From: Crotalaria pallida
Lineage: Eukaryota > Streptophyta > Magnoliopsida > Fabales > Fabaceae
Direction: 5' to 3'
DNA length: 64,000 nt
Assembly: GCA_037953625.1 (NCBI GenBank)
Contig: CM075656.1
Location: 86,695,001-86,759,000, forward strand
Shown here: piece by piece, positions 46,340-58,035 of the stretch
How the letters are laid out: each line of letters opens with the position of its first letter
How positions within the stretch are numbered: position 1 is the first letter of the stretch
Notes under the pieces: model-generated
The model's input: the letters and a program-made list of their open reading frames with translations, nothing else
Told to the model about the DNA's origin: nothing
Database searches by the model: none
Position numbers and translations under genes: made by a program

Positions 46340-47032
46340 TAGAGCTGTCAAAACGGGCCTGCGGGTCGGGTTCGGGTCGGCCCGGTTCGGGTTCGGGCCA
46401 AACCGGGCTCGGGCCAAAAAGCCCGGTTATAAATTAAGTACCATAGTATCAAATCCAAACCCGTCCTAAGCGGGCTTCGGGCCGGGTGCGGGCCGGCCCG
46501 CATCACCTTTTTCTTCTTCTTTTTTTTTTTTTTACAATTCAACCCCTTCAAAAAAATATTTATTTATTTTTCAAAAAAATTAATGAATAAACTTCCTTTA
46601 CTTTTTACACATATTTTTTTAAACAATAATAAGTGTTTTATTCTTTTACACATTTTTTAGAGGATATATTTGATTTTCTATTCTTACATAAATTAAAATG
46701 TATGTATAACTCATATAGGACAATTAATGTTGTGCTTTGATTTGTTCAGGTGCATTTTTGATATGTGAATATTGATAAAAATTAAGAGAATTTTATTATA
46801 AGTGTCTTTTACACATATAAAATTTAAAAAAAAATTGAATTTTTTTCTTTTTTTCTGGGCCGTCGGGCCGGCCCGAACCCGGCCGGGTTTACCCGGCCCG
46901 AACACGAACCCGAACCGGGCCGGGCTAAATAGTCCGGGTTGAATAAACAGGCCATATTAAGGAGCCCGAGCCCTATGATTTTTCGGGCTTTTTGGCCCGG
47001 CCCGGCTGGCCCGGCCCATTTTGACAGCTCTA
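46340..47032. mobile_element. hAT-type MITE, 693 bp, GC-rich arms
   Basis: The ends are TAGAGCTGTCAAAACGGGCC and GGCCCATTTTGACAGCTCTA, inverted with one mismatch. A perfect 8-bp target duplication TTCGGGGG flanks it (46332-46339 and 47033-47040). The arms are dense in CGGGCCGGCCCG-like sequence around an AT-rich core. No transposase. Short open frames inside are fortuitous. Confidence 0.93.
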
Positions 47033-47123
47033 TTCGGGGGTGTTTTTTAGTTTTAAATTTTAAAATTTTAAAAAACTAAAAGTAGTTATTAGTTTTATAA
47101 GTCCAAATTTAAAACTTTTAGTT

Positions 47124-47340
47124 ACCAACGAGGCTTGTTTCAGTTGGTGTAAGGCCCCAACTGAAATCTTGGGAATGAGACACGGGTGCTAGTAGCCCCG
47201 GGTTCGATTCCCACTAAAAATATCTCGCTGGGAGAGCCAGCCACGCAGCTCGCTCCGGATTAGTCTCAAGGGCTCCCTAGTATTAAGGGTGCTCTTGGGG
47301 ATACCGATGGTTCCGCAAGGAATACGGACCAAAATTTTTT
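47124..47340 (+). mobile_element. tRNA-derived SINE, family A, copy 3
   Basis: It closely matches the 4782 copy, with box B GGTTCGATTCCC. A 15-bp duplication TTAAAACTTTTAGTT flanks it (47109-47123 and 47341-47355). Confidence 0.9.
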
Positions 47341-47557
47341 TTAAAACTTTTAGTTTCCAATTAATAAAACATGTACTCACTTTCACCACGTCATCACTGT
47401 GAGGCTCCCTTTAGTATTGTCACTATGGTTAGATACTCTGATCTCTACATGTTGCAAACACAATTTCCACAATCAAAATTACATTTGATATAAAAAAACA
47501 GACAAAATAAACATATCAAACTTATCACTCGGATCATAGAAAGAATCAATCAAAAAA

Positions 47558-47913
47558 TATTAAAAAATTACAAAACCTTTTTTTTTAATAAAAAAACATC
47601 ATTAAATCTGAATCCCCATTCAACATGAAAATAAAATTGAATTAGGTGTTGCACGAGATCGGCTGCTCCTTGGTTTATCACTGTTCCTTCCTCAATAATT
47701 TTTTAACACAAAAAGAAATTGAAATATCTTTTTTTTTTTTTTATCACCGCTCCTTCTTTATTTGGCGAGTTTGTTGCCACAAAAACTCCATGGTTCGTGA
47801 GATTTAACAGAGATGGCAACAGGACGTAATCCATGCATGGTTGCGGAGGTTTTCGAAGATGACAAAGTAATGCTATTCACAACTAGTTTTGTGGTTTGCG
47901 TCTGATTGTGGAG
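47558..47913 (-). repeat. Inverted duplication, right arm
   Basis: Reverse complement of 38938-39297 at roughly 97% identity. On the minus strand an 81-codon open frame (48003-47758, starting MSTLPCPPFTIAP) overlaps it. In the other arm this frame has no comparable start, and I recognise no protein family, so it is not called as a gene. Confidence 0.88.
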
Positions 47914-49186
47914 TTTGTGAAGATGGCTATGGCGGTGAGTCATGGCTGGTTGGGAAGAAGAAAATGGTGCAATGGTAAAGGGTGGACATGGCAGTGTTGA
48001 CAATTACAAATAAGGTTCGGTGAGATATCAAGATGGGTTAGATTGAGATGGCAGTATAGAAAGGCAGTTAGACACATAGGAAGGAGATCAAACAAAAACA
48101 ACATTCTCTTTTTTTACTTGTTTTAAAAACAAAAACAAAAACAACATTCTCAAAACATATTTACTTGTTTTTTTTTTTTATAATATATTTTACTTGATTT
48201 AAAAAGAGGGCTAAAATTGTTGTAAGAATATGTGAAAAACCACAATTTGATATATTTTGCCGAACAAATTTTGTTTCAAAAATATCATTTCAAAACTAAA
48301 AACCTACCACTCGCAATCACCCCGAACAGGGTCTAAAATTGTAGAAGTCGTGACTCAAGTCACTGCCAAAAAAAATAGGAGTTGTGAATCTAGTTCTTGA
48401 TCCTACAATTTTTTTCCCCTAAAATTTATATTTTCAGGTCCTCAACCTATCTTATGAACACAAGTAACCATATATCAGGAAAACAAAGAATTTATGTTGA
48501 AATATATTAAAATAAAAGCGTAAAACTATCGGAAAATTTTATTCGTGATCGTGAATAGACTCATAACCCAACTCAAGATTTTTATTTGATTGTGAGTTGT
48601 GTCACAACCTGTCATTGAAGTGGGAAAACAAATGATGAGCTTTTTTTTTTTTAAGAAAGAGTATTTTTGGAATTTTAAAAAATTAAAAATGATGAGCTTT
48701 ATTATTATTATTTTTTTTTTAAGAAAGAGTATTTTTGGAATTTTAAAAAATTGTGAGCTTGGGTATCAAAATACTCTCTCTTACGTAAATATGATTTGGT
48801 GGCATGAGGATGATTACTAGGAAAGTCATAAAAACGAGCGCAAGCTAATAATACATGCCCAGCCCATCTCAACTCTGCCCCCATTCACGAGCAGGTCTCA
48901 AGGCTTTTATTTGTAGTTTAACAATATTTTGGGTTATAAAGAGACTCTTGTTTCGTGAAGAACTAACGACGTGGGACTTCTGCATCGGTAACGTGGGATT
49001 TCTTGCCCCTTTGCAACACGAAACCACTAGGTTGCTCATTGTTGATCATGATATTTCAGCTAGGAGTATGCAGTTCACTTTGCCTTGAGTAGCTGTTGTT
49101 GTTAACCTCGGCCCATCATCCAAATACTATTATATGGGTTGGCAAATAAGGCCTGTTTGTGAAGGAAAATGTGGAAGGGTTTTAAT
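47914..49186. other. Intergenic DNA
   Basis: No gene recognised. It contains a small local duplication, TTTTAAGAAAGAGTATTTTT followed by GGAATTTTAAAAAATT, at about 48650-48692 and again at 48718-48752. Confidence 0.5.
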
Positions 49187-50105
49187 TTATTGATCCCCCT
49201 ACTTAATCATTTGACCCCCTTTTTTTGTCAAAATCCAAAATTGTCCTTTTTTTTTGGAAATTTGTCACTCACGCTGGGGGCCAGCGAACAGTCAAAAAAC
49301 AAAAAAATATACTGCTTGTTGGGGGGTCAGCGAGCTGTGTAAATTTACACACTCGCTGACCCTGGAGAGAGCTAGCTTTAAAAATAGGATTTTTCACTAG
49401 CTCTATCGGGGGTCAGCTAGCTTGTAATTTTACAAAACTCGCTGACCCCTCAGCTAGCTAGCTCTCTCAGGGGTCAGACAAGCTAGCTGACCCCCGAAAG
49501 AGCTAGCATATGGAAAAACAAGCAAACATCACATAAAACGTGTTCTCGCCAGCGAACATCACAAAAAATACACGCTCGCTGGGGGCCAGCGAGCAATCAA
49601 AAAACAAAAAAAATATACTGCTCGCTGGGGGGTTAGCGAGTTGTGTAAATTTACACACTCGCTGACCCTGGAGAGAGCTAGCTTTAAAAATAGGATTTTT
49701 CACTAGCTCTCTCGGGGGTCAGCTAGCTTGTAATTTTACAAAGCTCGCTGACCCCTCAGCTAGCTAGCTCTCTGAGGGGTCAGCTAGCTTGTAATTTTTA
49801 CAAGTTAGCTGACCCCGAGAGAGCTAGCTTTAAAAATAGGACTTTTCACTAACTCTCTCGGGGGTTAGCTAGCTTGTAATTTTACAAGCTAGCTGACCAT
49901 TACAAGCTAGCTGACCCCGAGAGAGCTAGCATATGGAAAAACAAACAAACATCACAAAAAACGTGTACTCGCCAACGAACATCACAAAAATTGCACGCTC
50001 GCTGGGGAGCCAGCGAGCAGTCATAAACCCAGAAAAAAAAGAGCAATTTTGGGTTTTGGCAAAAAAAAGGGGGTCAAATGATTAAGGGGGGGGGTCAATT
50101 GGAAA
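49187..50105. mobile_element. Fold-back element with repeated palindromic AGCTAGCT/GGGGTCAGC units
   Basis: The outer ends are inverted for about 60 bp: left TTGATCCCCCTACTTAATCA, right TGATTAAGGGGGGGGGTCAA. The interior is made of units containing CGCTGGGGGCCAGCGAGCA, TTTACACACTCGCTGACCC and GAGAGAGCTAGCTTTAAAAA. The CGCTGGGG marker recurs at 49272, 49577 and 50000, giving a 305-bp period and then an extended unit. No coding sequence and no convincing target duplication were found. Confidence 0.75.
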
Positions 50106-50154
50106 TATACCTCGGCCCAAAAGAATATTTTTTTTCTAAAGATATTTTCAAAAA

Positions 50155-51932
50155 GGCAATTAGTCCCCAAACCTCAAATTTATCCACCAAACCCCATTTT
50201 AACTGTGAAATATCCATTATACCCTTCTCCATTCAAAAAAAAAAAAAAAAAACAAACCCCAAACCCCAAACCCCAGCCACCTCTTCACAAACCCCATAAC
50301 CTTCCATATCCCATAATTTTACAAACCCCTTTCTCTCTTCTTCTAACTTTTCTCTTACCTTTTCAAAACCCTACCATATTCCACCTACAAACCAATTCAT
50401 TTGATTATCTATTCGCAAAGGAAGCTCCAGTGGGTTCTCTAATGGTGTTGTTGAGGGTAAAATCATCTCTTCTACTTTTTTTTTATTTTTTTACGTAACT
50501 GTTAAAATTCTGACTAACCAGTGTCGGAATTTTAGTAAATTCCAACACGGGTATTTCGGAATTTATTACTAAATAATTTTCTCTCTCTGTAACTTTTTTT
50601 CCGATACACTAAATTCAGAATTTAATTAAATTCCGAAATACATGTTTTAGAAAATTTTTAAATTCTGAAATATGTTTCTCGGAATTGTATACTTAAATAA
50701 TTTGAAAAAACCATATGAAAACGTCTTTCTCTGTAACCTTTTTCCGATATACTAAATTCATAATTTAATTAAATTCCGAAATACATGTTTCGGAAATTTG
50801 TTAAATTCTGAATTATGTATCTCGGAATTTATCAATTCTGAATAATGTGCTAATGTCATTGCAGCAAATGAGCAAAGCATCAAATTTCTACTATGTTAAA
50901 ATCCTGTTGCTACATCAAATTTCAAATTTCTACCTTAACTTAATCATTTGCAACAAAGTAAATTGACATTGAAAACTTAATTCATTGATTCAAATAATTC
51001 AGAATTCATTAATAGTTATACAAATGACCAAAACAAATAACAATTCCTGTACTAAGAAGTTCAAAATCCATCCAACATTGATCCTATACTAAGAAGTTCA
51101 AAAGCTATTCAAATGCTATTACAAATCCAAATTCCTTCAAAACCCATATCAGTGGGTTGAGGTTGCGATTCCGGTGCTTGAGGTTGCGGTTCCGGTGCTT
51201 GCGATTTCGTTCTAGCCATATCTAAAATTTCATCCCAATTAAAAAAGGTATAAGTTATCAATAAAAGCAATATTCAAACATTGATAGAGCAAAATTATGT
51301 TCTCATATTCTAAGCACCAAAACTCGAAAATATTAAACATAAAAATAACAAACAATTTCTAAAACAACACATCATTATTTTCTGAAAACTTATGCTCGGA
51401 ATTTTACTAATTTCCGATACCCCCGTGTCGAAATTTTAGTAATTTCTGATAAGGGGGTGTCGGAAAGTTGCAGAAAAAGCATGGCAGCACTACTTTAATG
51501 GCACGAAGGAAGACCAAAACCCTAAAAGAACAATAATGATAACAGAGACCAAAATCCTAAAAGAAAATAGCACCGCACCTAAACCAAACCTAAACCCTAA
51601 ATCAAATATACAAGACAATAACAAACAAGAACAAGGCACCCACAGCAGAATGGTGATGAAGAAGAACGAATGGTGATGGAGAAGAACGAAAATACCTTCT
51701 TGCGACGGCGATGGAGGCGGCGGCGGTAGAAACGGCGCCGGAGGCGGCAGAAACGAGGAGGATGGAAGAGAAGGGAAGTTGAACCGGTTGAATGAGGAGG
51801 GAGTACGTGAAACGTTTTTGGGATGGGGTTTGGGGAATTCAGAATTAGGAGGGATTATATGGGGGGTAGTTTAGGAATATTTTTAAAATATGGGGTTTGG
51901 GGGATAATTTTGGTGTTTGAGGACTAATTCCC
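50155..51932. mobile_element. Mutator-type (MULE) non-autonomous element, 1778 bp
   Basis: The ends GGCAATTAGTCCCCAAAC and GTTTGAGGACTAATTCCC are inverted and stay related for about 60 bp or more. A perfect 9-bp target duplication TTTCAAAAA flanks it (50146-50154 and 51933-51941). The left half repeats TTCCGAAATACATGTTTCGG-like motifs, and similar ones occur near 51380-51460. On the minus strand a GC-rich stretch (51690-51770) ends at a possible GT donor, and a 36-codon frame (51219-51109, MARTKSQAPEPQPQAPESQP) follows a possible acceptor. This suggests a transcript but no known protein. No transposase domain. Confidence 0.82.
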
Positions 51933-51941
51933 TTTCAAAAA

Positions 51942-52328
51942 TGAAAAATTAACGTATCATTTCTTAAAATAATTTTTTCTTAAAATACCTTCAGAACAGC
52001 ACTTTTCATAATTTTATGAAGCAAATTTCCACTCAAAAAATCTTCAAAGAAACCCAGAAGAAAATTATGTACATAAAAAATAGCCTTACATACATTATTT
52101 TAGCACAGATAAAAAATGAGCTATTATTGGTATAAAAATGAACGAATTCTCAATCAATTATAACAACAATGAAAAAACTATACTCCATAAAACAATCTCC
52201 ATAAACCAATTATAACAATGAAAGAATCCCTCTATTTTCCCTGTCTTCACAACACTTCATATACATTCAAAATTATATCAAAACACAATAACAGAACAAA
52301 AATAACACTAAGACTTTGATAAAACTTC
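51942..52328. other. 3' region of the patellin gene
   Basis: AT-rich; presumably holds the 3'UTR of the gene ending at 52329. Confidence 0.5.
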
Positions 52329-54732
52329 TCAGAATGAGGTCTTGTTGTTGTTGATCTTGTAACGGTACAGAACCCTCTTCTTCTTGTTTGATGTGTTGTC
52401 CAGAGTGAGGATAACTTTCCCTGGCTCATTGTTCCTGAATGTGTTCCTAATAGGCCCTTCATGTGAACCAATCTTCTTCCCTTTTTGAACAATGATTGTG
52501 TAAGAACCCTCATCACTTGGAACAAATTCCTCCTTGTAACTCACTTCCCAACCCAGCACTGTCAAATCCCAGCACAAAGTGCTGCCAACCTGTTGCAACA
52601 AACTTTTAGTCCAACACTTCTTTTATACACTAAGATATAATCAATCTATATGAGGTGTTACATGAGTTGTCAAACTCACAAAACTTCACTAAATGAAAAA
52701 TGTATACAGTATTAGATAACATATGGTTGCAAGAGTAAAACTTTTTTACATGCATCAAAATTAAAATCAACACTTTTTACACAAGTTGTTACTTCCAAAT
52801 GCAGGAATTTCAATAGTTTTTAAGTCAATGTTTATAGATACACTAAATTTATAGTCATGTATATTTGATGTAACATGAGATGTGAAACTCTAAATGTAAA
52901 ATATTATTAGGCAACACATCTTCCTAGTGTAAAACATTTTAACATCATCAAAGTTAAAATGAAAGCATATTAGACTAGTTGTTACCTCCAGTGCAGGAAT
53001 CTCAATAGTTGTGGTTGATCCAGCCTTGAGAGTGAGTTCTGAAACAGCACCACCATCTTGGGCAGAGAACTCAGAGTCATTTTCCCTCTTGAAACCACCA
53101 TATTGAACCGGGATCTCCGCAATTGGAATGTACCTAATTCGATACAAGGAATTATATTTAGGTCAATCATTGCAAATAGTCATATTGAAGCTAAACAATG
53201 AACAACAAATGGCAAATGGACGAGAGAACATACTTGATCAGTGTTTCGGTGACCTTGGCAGGACGAGCAACGACCATTTTGCTCTTTGTTCTTTGGGTTA
53301 GGAAAGGAGATAGCAATGCATTGATAGCATAGTACCAGAAAGGTACATTGATAAAAATCTACAATGAAACACAAAAAACATATTCATCAATTACTTAGAA
53401 TATATCAAACAGATTCACACAAACAATATTACACATTGACAACTAATTTTTTTAAATAAGGGATTGCAACTTACACTAACACAACAACTTCATCAATTAT
53501 TAGAATATCAATCAGATTCAACACAATAACAAGTGCCTATTGAATGAACATTTCATAAAAAGGGAAATTGCAAATTGCACATCAACACAAACACATCTAT
53601 CAATTTCACAGGTTAAAAAAAAATTAACACAACACCACATTGCCAATTAAATTAATAAAGGAAAATTGCAACTTACATTTTTGGCCACCATTTCTGGATA
53701 ATTGTCCTGCAAAATTGCAACAGCTTTGTTTGTAGCAATACGAAGTTCCTTCTTAGGACCAGGGAAGTTCTTGAGGTCATTGATTTGAACCAAGGAAGAA
53801 ACACCACCTGGCTTGAAATTCAGCTTCTGAATAGCCTTCTCCATCAACTGGCACCTCCACCTCAAGAACTCGCTTCGCTTCTCCTCGGTACCGAAAGACT
53901 TCTGGTAAAGCTCTTCGCTTTCAAACACACCGAAGAAGTTGTAGCACACCGGATGCCCTTCATTATCAACACCACTCATGTATGCAGCAGAAGCCAAATC
54001 AGATGCTAACACCTCATCAACAATAGAATCAATCTTTGATTCCTTCCTCCAAATAAGGGTCTTCTTCAGCATCTCAAATGCATCATTCACTTTGAACTCC
54101 CTAGCCCTCAAGAACTTCAACAGCACCACATCAGTACCCTCAGCACCTTTGCTTGGTAAAAGGGGTACTCCCCAAATAGACACATCTTTCTCTATTTCTT
54201 CAACCTCTTCAACCTTTTTCTCCTCAACTTCCTTCTCATTTTTCTCATCACTTTCTTTAGAACCTTCTTCTTCTTTCTTCTCTTCTTCAGATTCCTTCTT
54301 TTTCTCCTCATCTACCTTCTCAGTTTTCTCATCACTCTCTTTAGCACTTTCTTCTTTCTTCTCTTCTCCTGCAGCTGCTTTTGAAGTTTCCTTCTTTTTT
54401 GGCTCTTCTTTCTTAAAGAGGTTGTTCCCTAAGATAGCTTCCTCAAGCTTGGTCTTCAACTCATTCAAAGCCTTCTTCTCAAACTCTTTGAGATCAGAAA
54501 GGAAGTTGCTTTCTTCCTTGTAAGAAGAGCTTTTCTCCACAGTTTTGGGTTTGGATTCGTCATCCTTTGGTGATGGTTCCTTCTCATCTTCTCCTTCAAC
54601 AACAACAGCCTTGTCTTCTTGTGCAACAACTTTCTGAGGCTCTTCTACCTGTGCAGCAGCAGCAACAACAACCTCAGCAGTTGTCTGTGTCCCTTCTTGA
54701 GCCTTAACCTCAGCAACAACCTCAGCTGTCAT
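52329..54732 (-). CDS. PATL: Patellin (Sec14-like CRAL-TRIO plus GOLD domain protein), complete
   Basis: Four coding exons (53677-54732, 53234-53358, 52986-53133 and 52329-52589) join in frame to 529 residues. The first 230 or so residues are highly charged, with an acidic Glu/Lys-rich low-complexity region typical of patellins. Next come the CRAL-TRIO N-domain (VVLLKFLRAREFKVNDAFEM), then the Sec14 lipid-binding domain (GHPVCYNFFGVF, LQDNYPEMVAKN, FINVPFWYYAINALLSPF). The C-terminal GOLD domain follows (YGGFKRENDSEFS, GSTLCWDLTVLGWEVSYKEE, GKVILTLDN, ending KKRVLYRYKINN). Patellins bind phosphoinositides and work in membrane trafficking at the plasma membrane and cell plate. Which patellin this matches (PATL3-like by length) cannot be settled by eye. 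The start follows an intron acceptor nine bases upstream of the ATG. Confidence 0.95.
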
Positions 54733-54741
54733 GTTTACACT

Positions 54742-55375
54742 CTGGGAAAAAAAAAAAAAAAACTTGAGACTAATCCAGAAACTTATAAGTGACGGGATAT
54801 GAAAAAAAAACTTGAGGCAAACCCAGAATTTTAGAGGCAAGTGCATGTGAAATTTTTTTTTTGCTTTTTAAATTTTTTTAATACAGAATATTTTTTAACA
54901 CAAGTTCATACAGAGATTTATTAGAATATGTAAATTTTGAATACAGTTTTACTCAGTACATATTTTTAAAAACACAGAGTAAAAAAAAATTCAAATTATA
55001 AAAATCACTTCGTATCGGTAAAAAAAAACGCACAGAATATGTTTTAATTGATTAAATTTTAAAAAAATAAATAAAAAAACCCGAAAAAGAAGGCATACAC
55101 CGGTGCATGTTATCTCTTGACATGTAAGAGAGAATTTGCCATTTTAGAAGTGGCCAAGGATATGAAAAAACCCAAAAAAAAAAAAAAAACTTGAGACATG
55201 CCCAGAATTTTATAAGTGATAAAGGATATGAAAAAACAACTTTTTTTTTTTGTTTGAGAAAAACCCAGAAATTACAAGTGACAAAGGACATGGAAAAAAA
55301 AAAAAGTTAAGTTAAGTTGAGTCAAACCCAGAAATTTAGAAGTGATAAGAAAGAAAGGGGGAAAAAAAGACAAAC
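54742..55375 (-). other. 5'UTR intron of the patellin gene
   Basis: The donor is AAAG|GTTTGT at 55376/55375. The acceptor is a long T-run followed by CCCAG just before AGTGTAAACATG. The 634-bp intron contains degenerate repeats of a 50-60-bp unit. Inferred from splice consensus; no transcript data. Confidence 0.65.
54758..55360. repeat. Degenerate 50-60-bp repeats inside the patellin 5'UTR intron
   Basis: On the plus strand, units of the pattern CTTGAGAC-AAACCCAGAA-TTTA-AAGTGATAAAGGATATG plus an A-run recur at about 54765, 54811, 55190, 55253 and 55316, and in part at 55141. The A-runs vary in length. Confidence 0.7.
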
Positions 55376-55507
55376 CTTTAGTTTTAGTAATGATGGTATG
55401 GTACAAAAAAAAGAGCAGAGGAAAATGAGGGGGTGGGGGTGTGTGTTTGAAGTTTGAAGTGTTGTTGTTAAGTTGAGAAGGGTGGTGAGTTGTAAGAGGG
55501 GTTGGGT

Positions 55508-55515
55508 TATATATA
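55508..55515 (-). promoter_or_regulatory. TATA box of the patellin gene
   Basis: TATATATA on the minus strand, about 130 bp upstream of the 5'UTR intron donor. It is followed downstream by CT-rich sequence typical of plant transcription starts. Confidence 0.65.
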
Positions 55516-55520
55516 GTATT

Positions 55521-56132
55521 TGAAAAGAAGAGAAGAAGAGTGAAAAGTGGGGGAAAAGAAGGCCCCACAAACGGTAACATAACTGGATACACCGCAGAGA
55601 AGAGGAGAGGAGCCGTTGGAGATTCTTCTTGTCTTATTTATTTATTATTTATTTTTCCAAAGAGTGAGTTTTGCCATCCTGGACTACAACACATTTTGGC
55701 GTGAAAAGCATCAATGCGGCCCCACACCCATTCCATTCATTATTAACATGCTTCCAGGGACAACTTAACATAGGATTCACCCTTCCATTGCTGCGTTACT
55801 CTCGTGTTGCCTTATCTTTCTGTAATTGTCATCATGTACTACTGCCACTGGGGTCTGGGGTGGGGTGAACTTGATTAGGTAGGTAATGAAAACAATTTAA
55901 TGAAAAATTACAATGTTTCATTTTTCATGTCTATACCTGATTAATACTCCTTTTGATTCTAAGAGTTTTGAACATATCTTTTCTTTTTTTTCTATTTATT
56001 ATTTTTATATATTGGTGGTTGTTTATAAACTAAACATATAACTATTTTATATTTTTTCAATTATACCCTTGTTTATAACTACTCTTTTCGTTCTTATGTA
56101 TAGGACATTTTTTAGATATTTCATGTTCATTA
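55521..56132. other. Upstream region of the patellin gene and AT-rich spacer
   Basis: The patellin promoter presumably lies here. MITE-like ends (ATACTCCTTTTGATTCTAAG at 55945; CTCTTTTCGTTCTTATGTATAGGA near 56085) are visible without matching partners. Confidence 0.4.
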
Positions 56133-56404
56133 TTCCCTCTGTTTCATATGTAATGTTATTTTAGCATTTGTACTATATTTCATAAGTCATGTTGTTTTAT
56201 AAACCCAATACATAATTAATGTTATTTTTCCAAACACACTCATATTTATTATACTCTCTTTTTCACTTCTAATATCTTTCTCTCTCTTCAATAATGATTA
56301 TATAGGGGCATTATAGTCAAAATACAACAAATCTTTACATCATTTAATCATTTCTTAAAATCCGTGCATAACCATAAAACACACTACATATGAAACGAAG
56401 ACAG
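56133..56404. mobile_element. Stowaway-like MITE, family 4
   Basis: Ends TTCCCTCTGTTTCATATG and CATATGAAACGAAGACAG with TA on both sides. The interior is AT-rich and contains TTTCATAAGTCATGTTGTTT. Confidence 0.78.
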
Positions 56405-56459
56405 TAATAAAATTGATTAATTTAGTTGATTGTAGTGGAAATGTGAACTTTTGATAGTG

Positions 56460-56810
56460 CTCCCTCCGTTTCAAAAAGTTTGGTCTTTTAGGGTTTTTTT
56501 CTTGTTTCACAAAGTTAGGCCTTTTACATTTTCAATACACAAACATATTTTTTTTTCAAAATTTAATCTTTCATTCAATCGTTTCTCTTACTTTTCATTA
56601 ATTTTACTTTTATCATCTGTCTTATCTCTAAACCACTATACATTAATTAATGGACACATTTACTAATAAAAATTAATACCACTACAATTTTTGAATAAAG
56701 ATTAAATAGGGGTATTTTGGGACATATTATACATAATATATACAATAATTAACATTTTCTTAATTCGTGTGCCCAATTCTAAAAGGTCAAACTTTCTGAA
56801 ATGGATGGAG
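56460..56810. mobile_element. Stowaway-like MITE, family 5
   Basis: Ends CTCCCTCCGTTTCAAAAAGT and CTTTCTGAAATGGATGGAG followed by TA. Inner matches TTTGGTCTTTTA and AAAAGGTCAAAC confirm the inverted arms. Confidence 0.82.
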
Positions 56811-57730
56811 TATGTATTTTCAAAATTACCCCTATTAATATTATTGAGAATCTAAAAAATGTTAAATTAATAGGAATGTTTGTGAAAAAAAGTAATTAAT
56901 GATCATTAAAAATTGATATATGATTTTATAAATAAAGACAAAATACAATATTTAGAGACAAAGATAGTATATATTTTTCGTTTCCATTCTTTTCTCCTCT
57001 CATTTTCTTTCCTGATTACAAATACAATAGTTATTTTAGTTAATTTATTACAATTTTTTTATCATTTAATATTTTTTAAAACTTGTGTATCTTTTGTATG
57101 GTCAAGACTTTTGAATAGGAAAGAGTAAGATTTTGATTAGGTATGTAATGAAATTTTTTTAATAATTATAAAAAGTGAAAATATATAATACTACATTCAT
57201 TCTTATTTATGTGTCATCTTTTTTAAAAATAAAATGCTTCATTTAAGAAATCCTATGATTACTTTAATTTTCAATAAATTAATTATTTTTTTTCCTAACA
57301 TTCTCCATTTTTATTTGTAGTTATTTTTTTCTCCACTACTTATAAAAATATATTATATTCTTGAATTTTTAAGTAAGACAAATAAATAGGAATAAAAAAT
57401 TTCCTAAAAAAACAGATAATAAAAAACGAAAGGAGTATTAAAGAAAAACATAATTAATTTACTATATTAAAAATCAAAGCAATCATTATATTTCTTAAAT
57501 AGCGTCTTTTTGTATAATGAGAAAGATAAATAAGCTCTTTTTAATCTTTATTATAGGTTACCTTCTAAAAGATTTTTTTAGTTCTAATAAGTCGCTTTAT
57601 ATTATCTATGCATTATTTATTGATTTTTCTCTTTTTTGCCCATATTAAATGTTTTGACTATCTATATATTTTTCGTTGTTCATTAATGGGTTTGAATTTT
57701 TCAAAAAAAGTTGAGATGGTAAAATTGTTA
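56811..57730. other. AT-rich intergenic DNA
   Basis: No gene seen. About 57192-57438 may be one more degenerate MITE (left ATTCATTCTTATTTATGTG, right AACGAAAGGAGTA), but its arms match poorly. Confidence 0.4.
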
Positions 57731-57832
57731 CTCCCTCCGGTCTCAATTATAAGCAAAAAAAAAAAACACTTCACTAATGGTCTTAAATATAAGCAAAAAT
57801 TAATTAACTTTTCATTTCTAATGCAATCATTC

Positions 57833-57878
<46 letters not shown>

Positions 57879-58035
57879 GGTTGAATCATTTAAGTTTTGT
57901 TTAATTCGCAAGGTAAGTTTGCTAAAGTAGTCTATTTTTTTTTAAGAATTTGAGATAAAATTAAATGTACTCAACTAATTTTTCTTAATAGCTGTGAAAT
58001 TAGTTATTTTTGCTTAAAAATGAGACCGGAAGGAG
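57731..58035. mobile_element. Stowaway-like MITE, family 6, with (AT)n
   Basis: Ends CTCCCTCCGGTCTCAATTAT and AAAAATGAGACCGGAAGGAG with TA on both sides. AATTATAAGCAAAA and TTTTTGCTTAAAAATG pair further in. An (AT)n microsatellite lies at about 57836-57874. Confidence 0.88.

Noticed and set aside
46348..46905. Short minus-strand frames
   Set aside because: Translations of the GC-rich arms and T-rich core of the hAT MITE.
47758..48003. 81-codon frame starting MSTLPCPPF as a gene
   Set aside because: It overlaps the inverted duplication, has no recognisable domain, and the other arm does not preserve it.
49187..50105. CRISPR-like array
   Set aside because: The repeats are long, nested and palindromic without regular unique spacers, in a plant nuclear context.
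53978..54523. 181-codon frame opposite the patellin N-terminus
   Set aside because: It is a Ser/Phe-rich mirror of the Glu/Lys codons in the real patellin exon.
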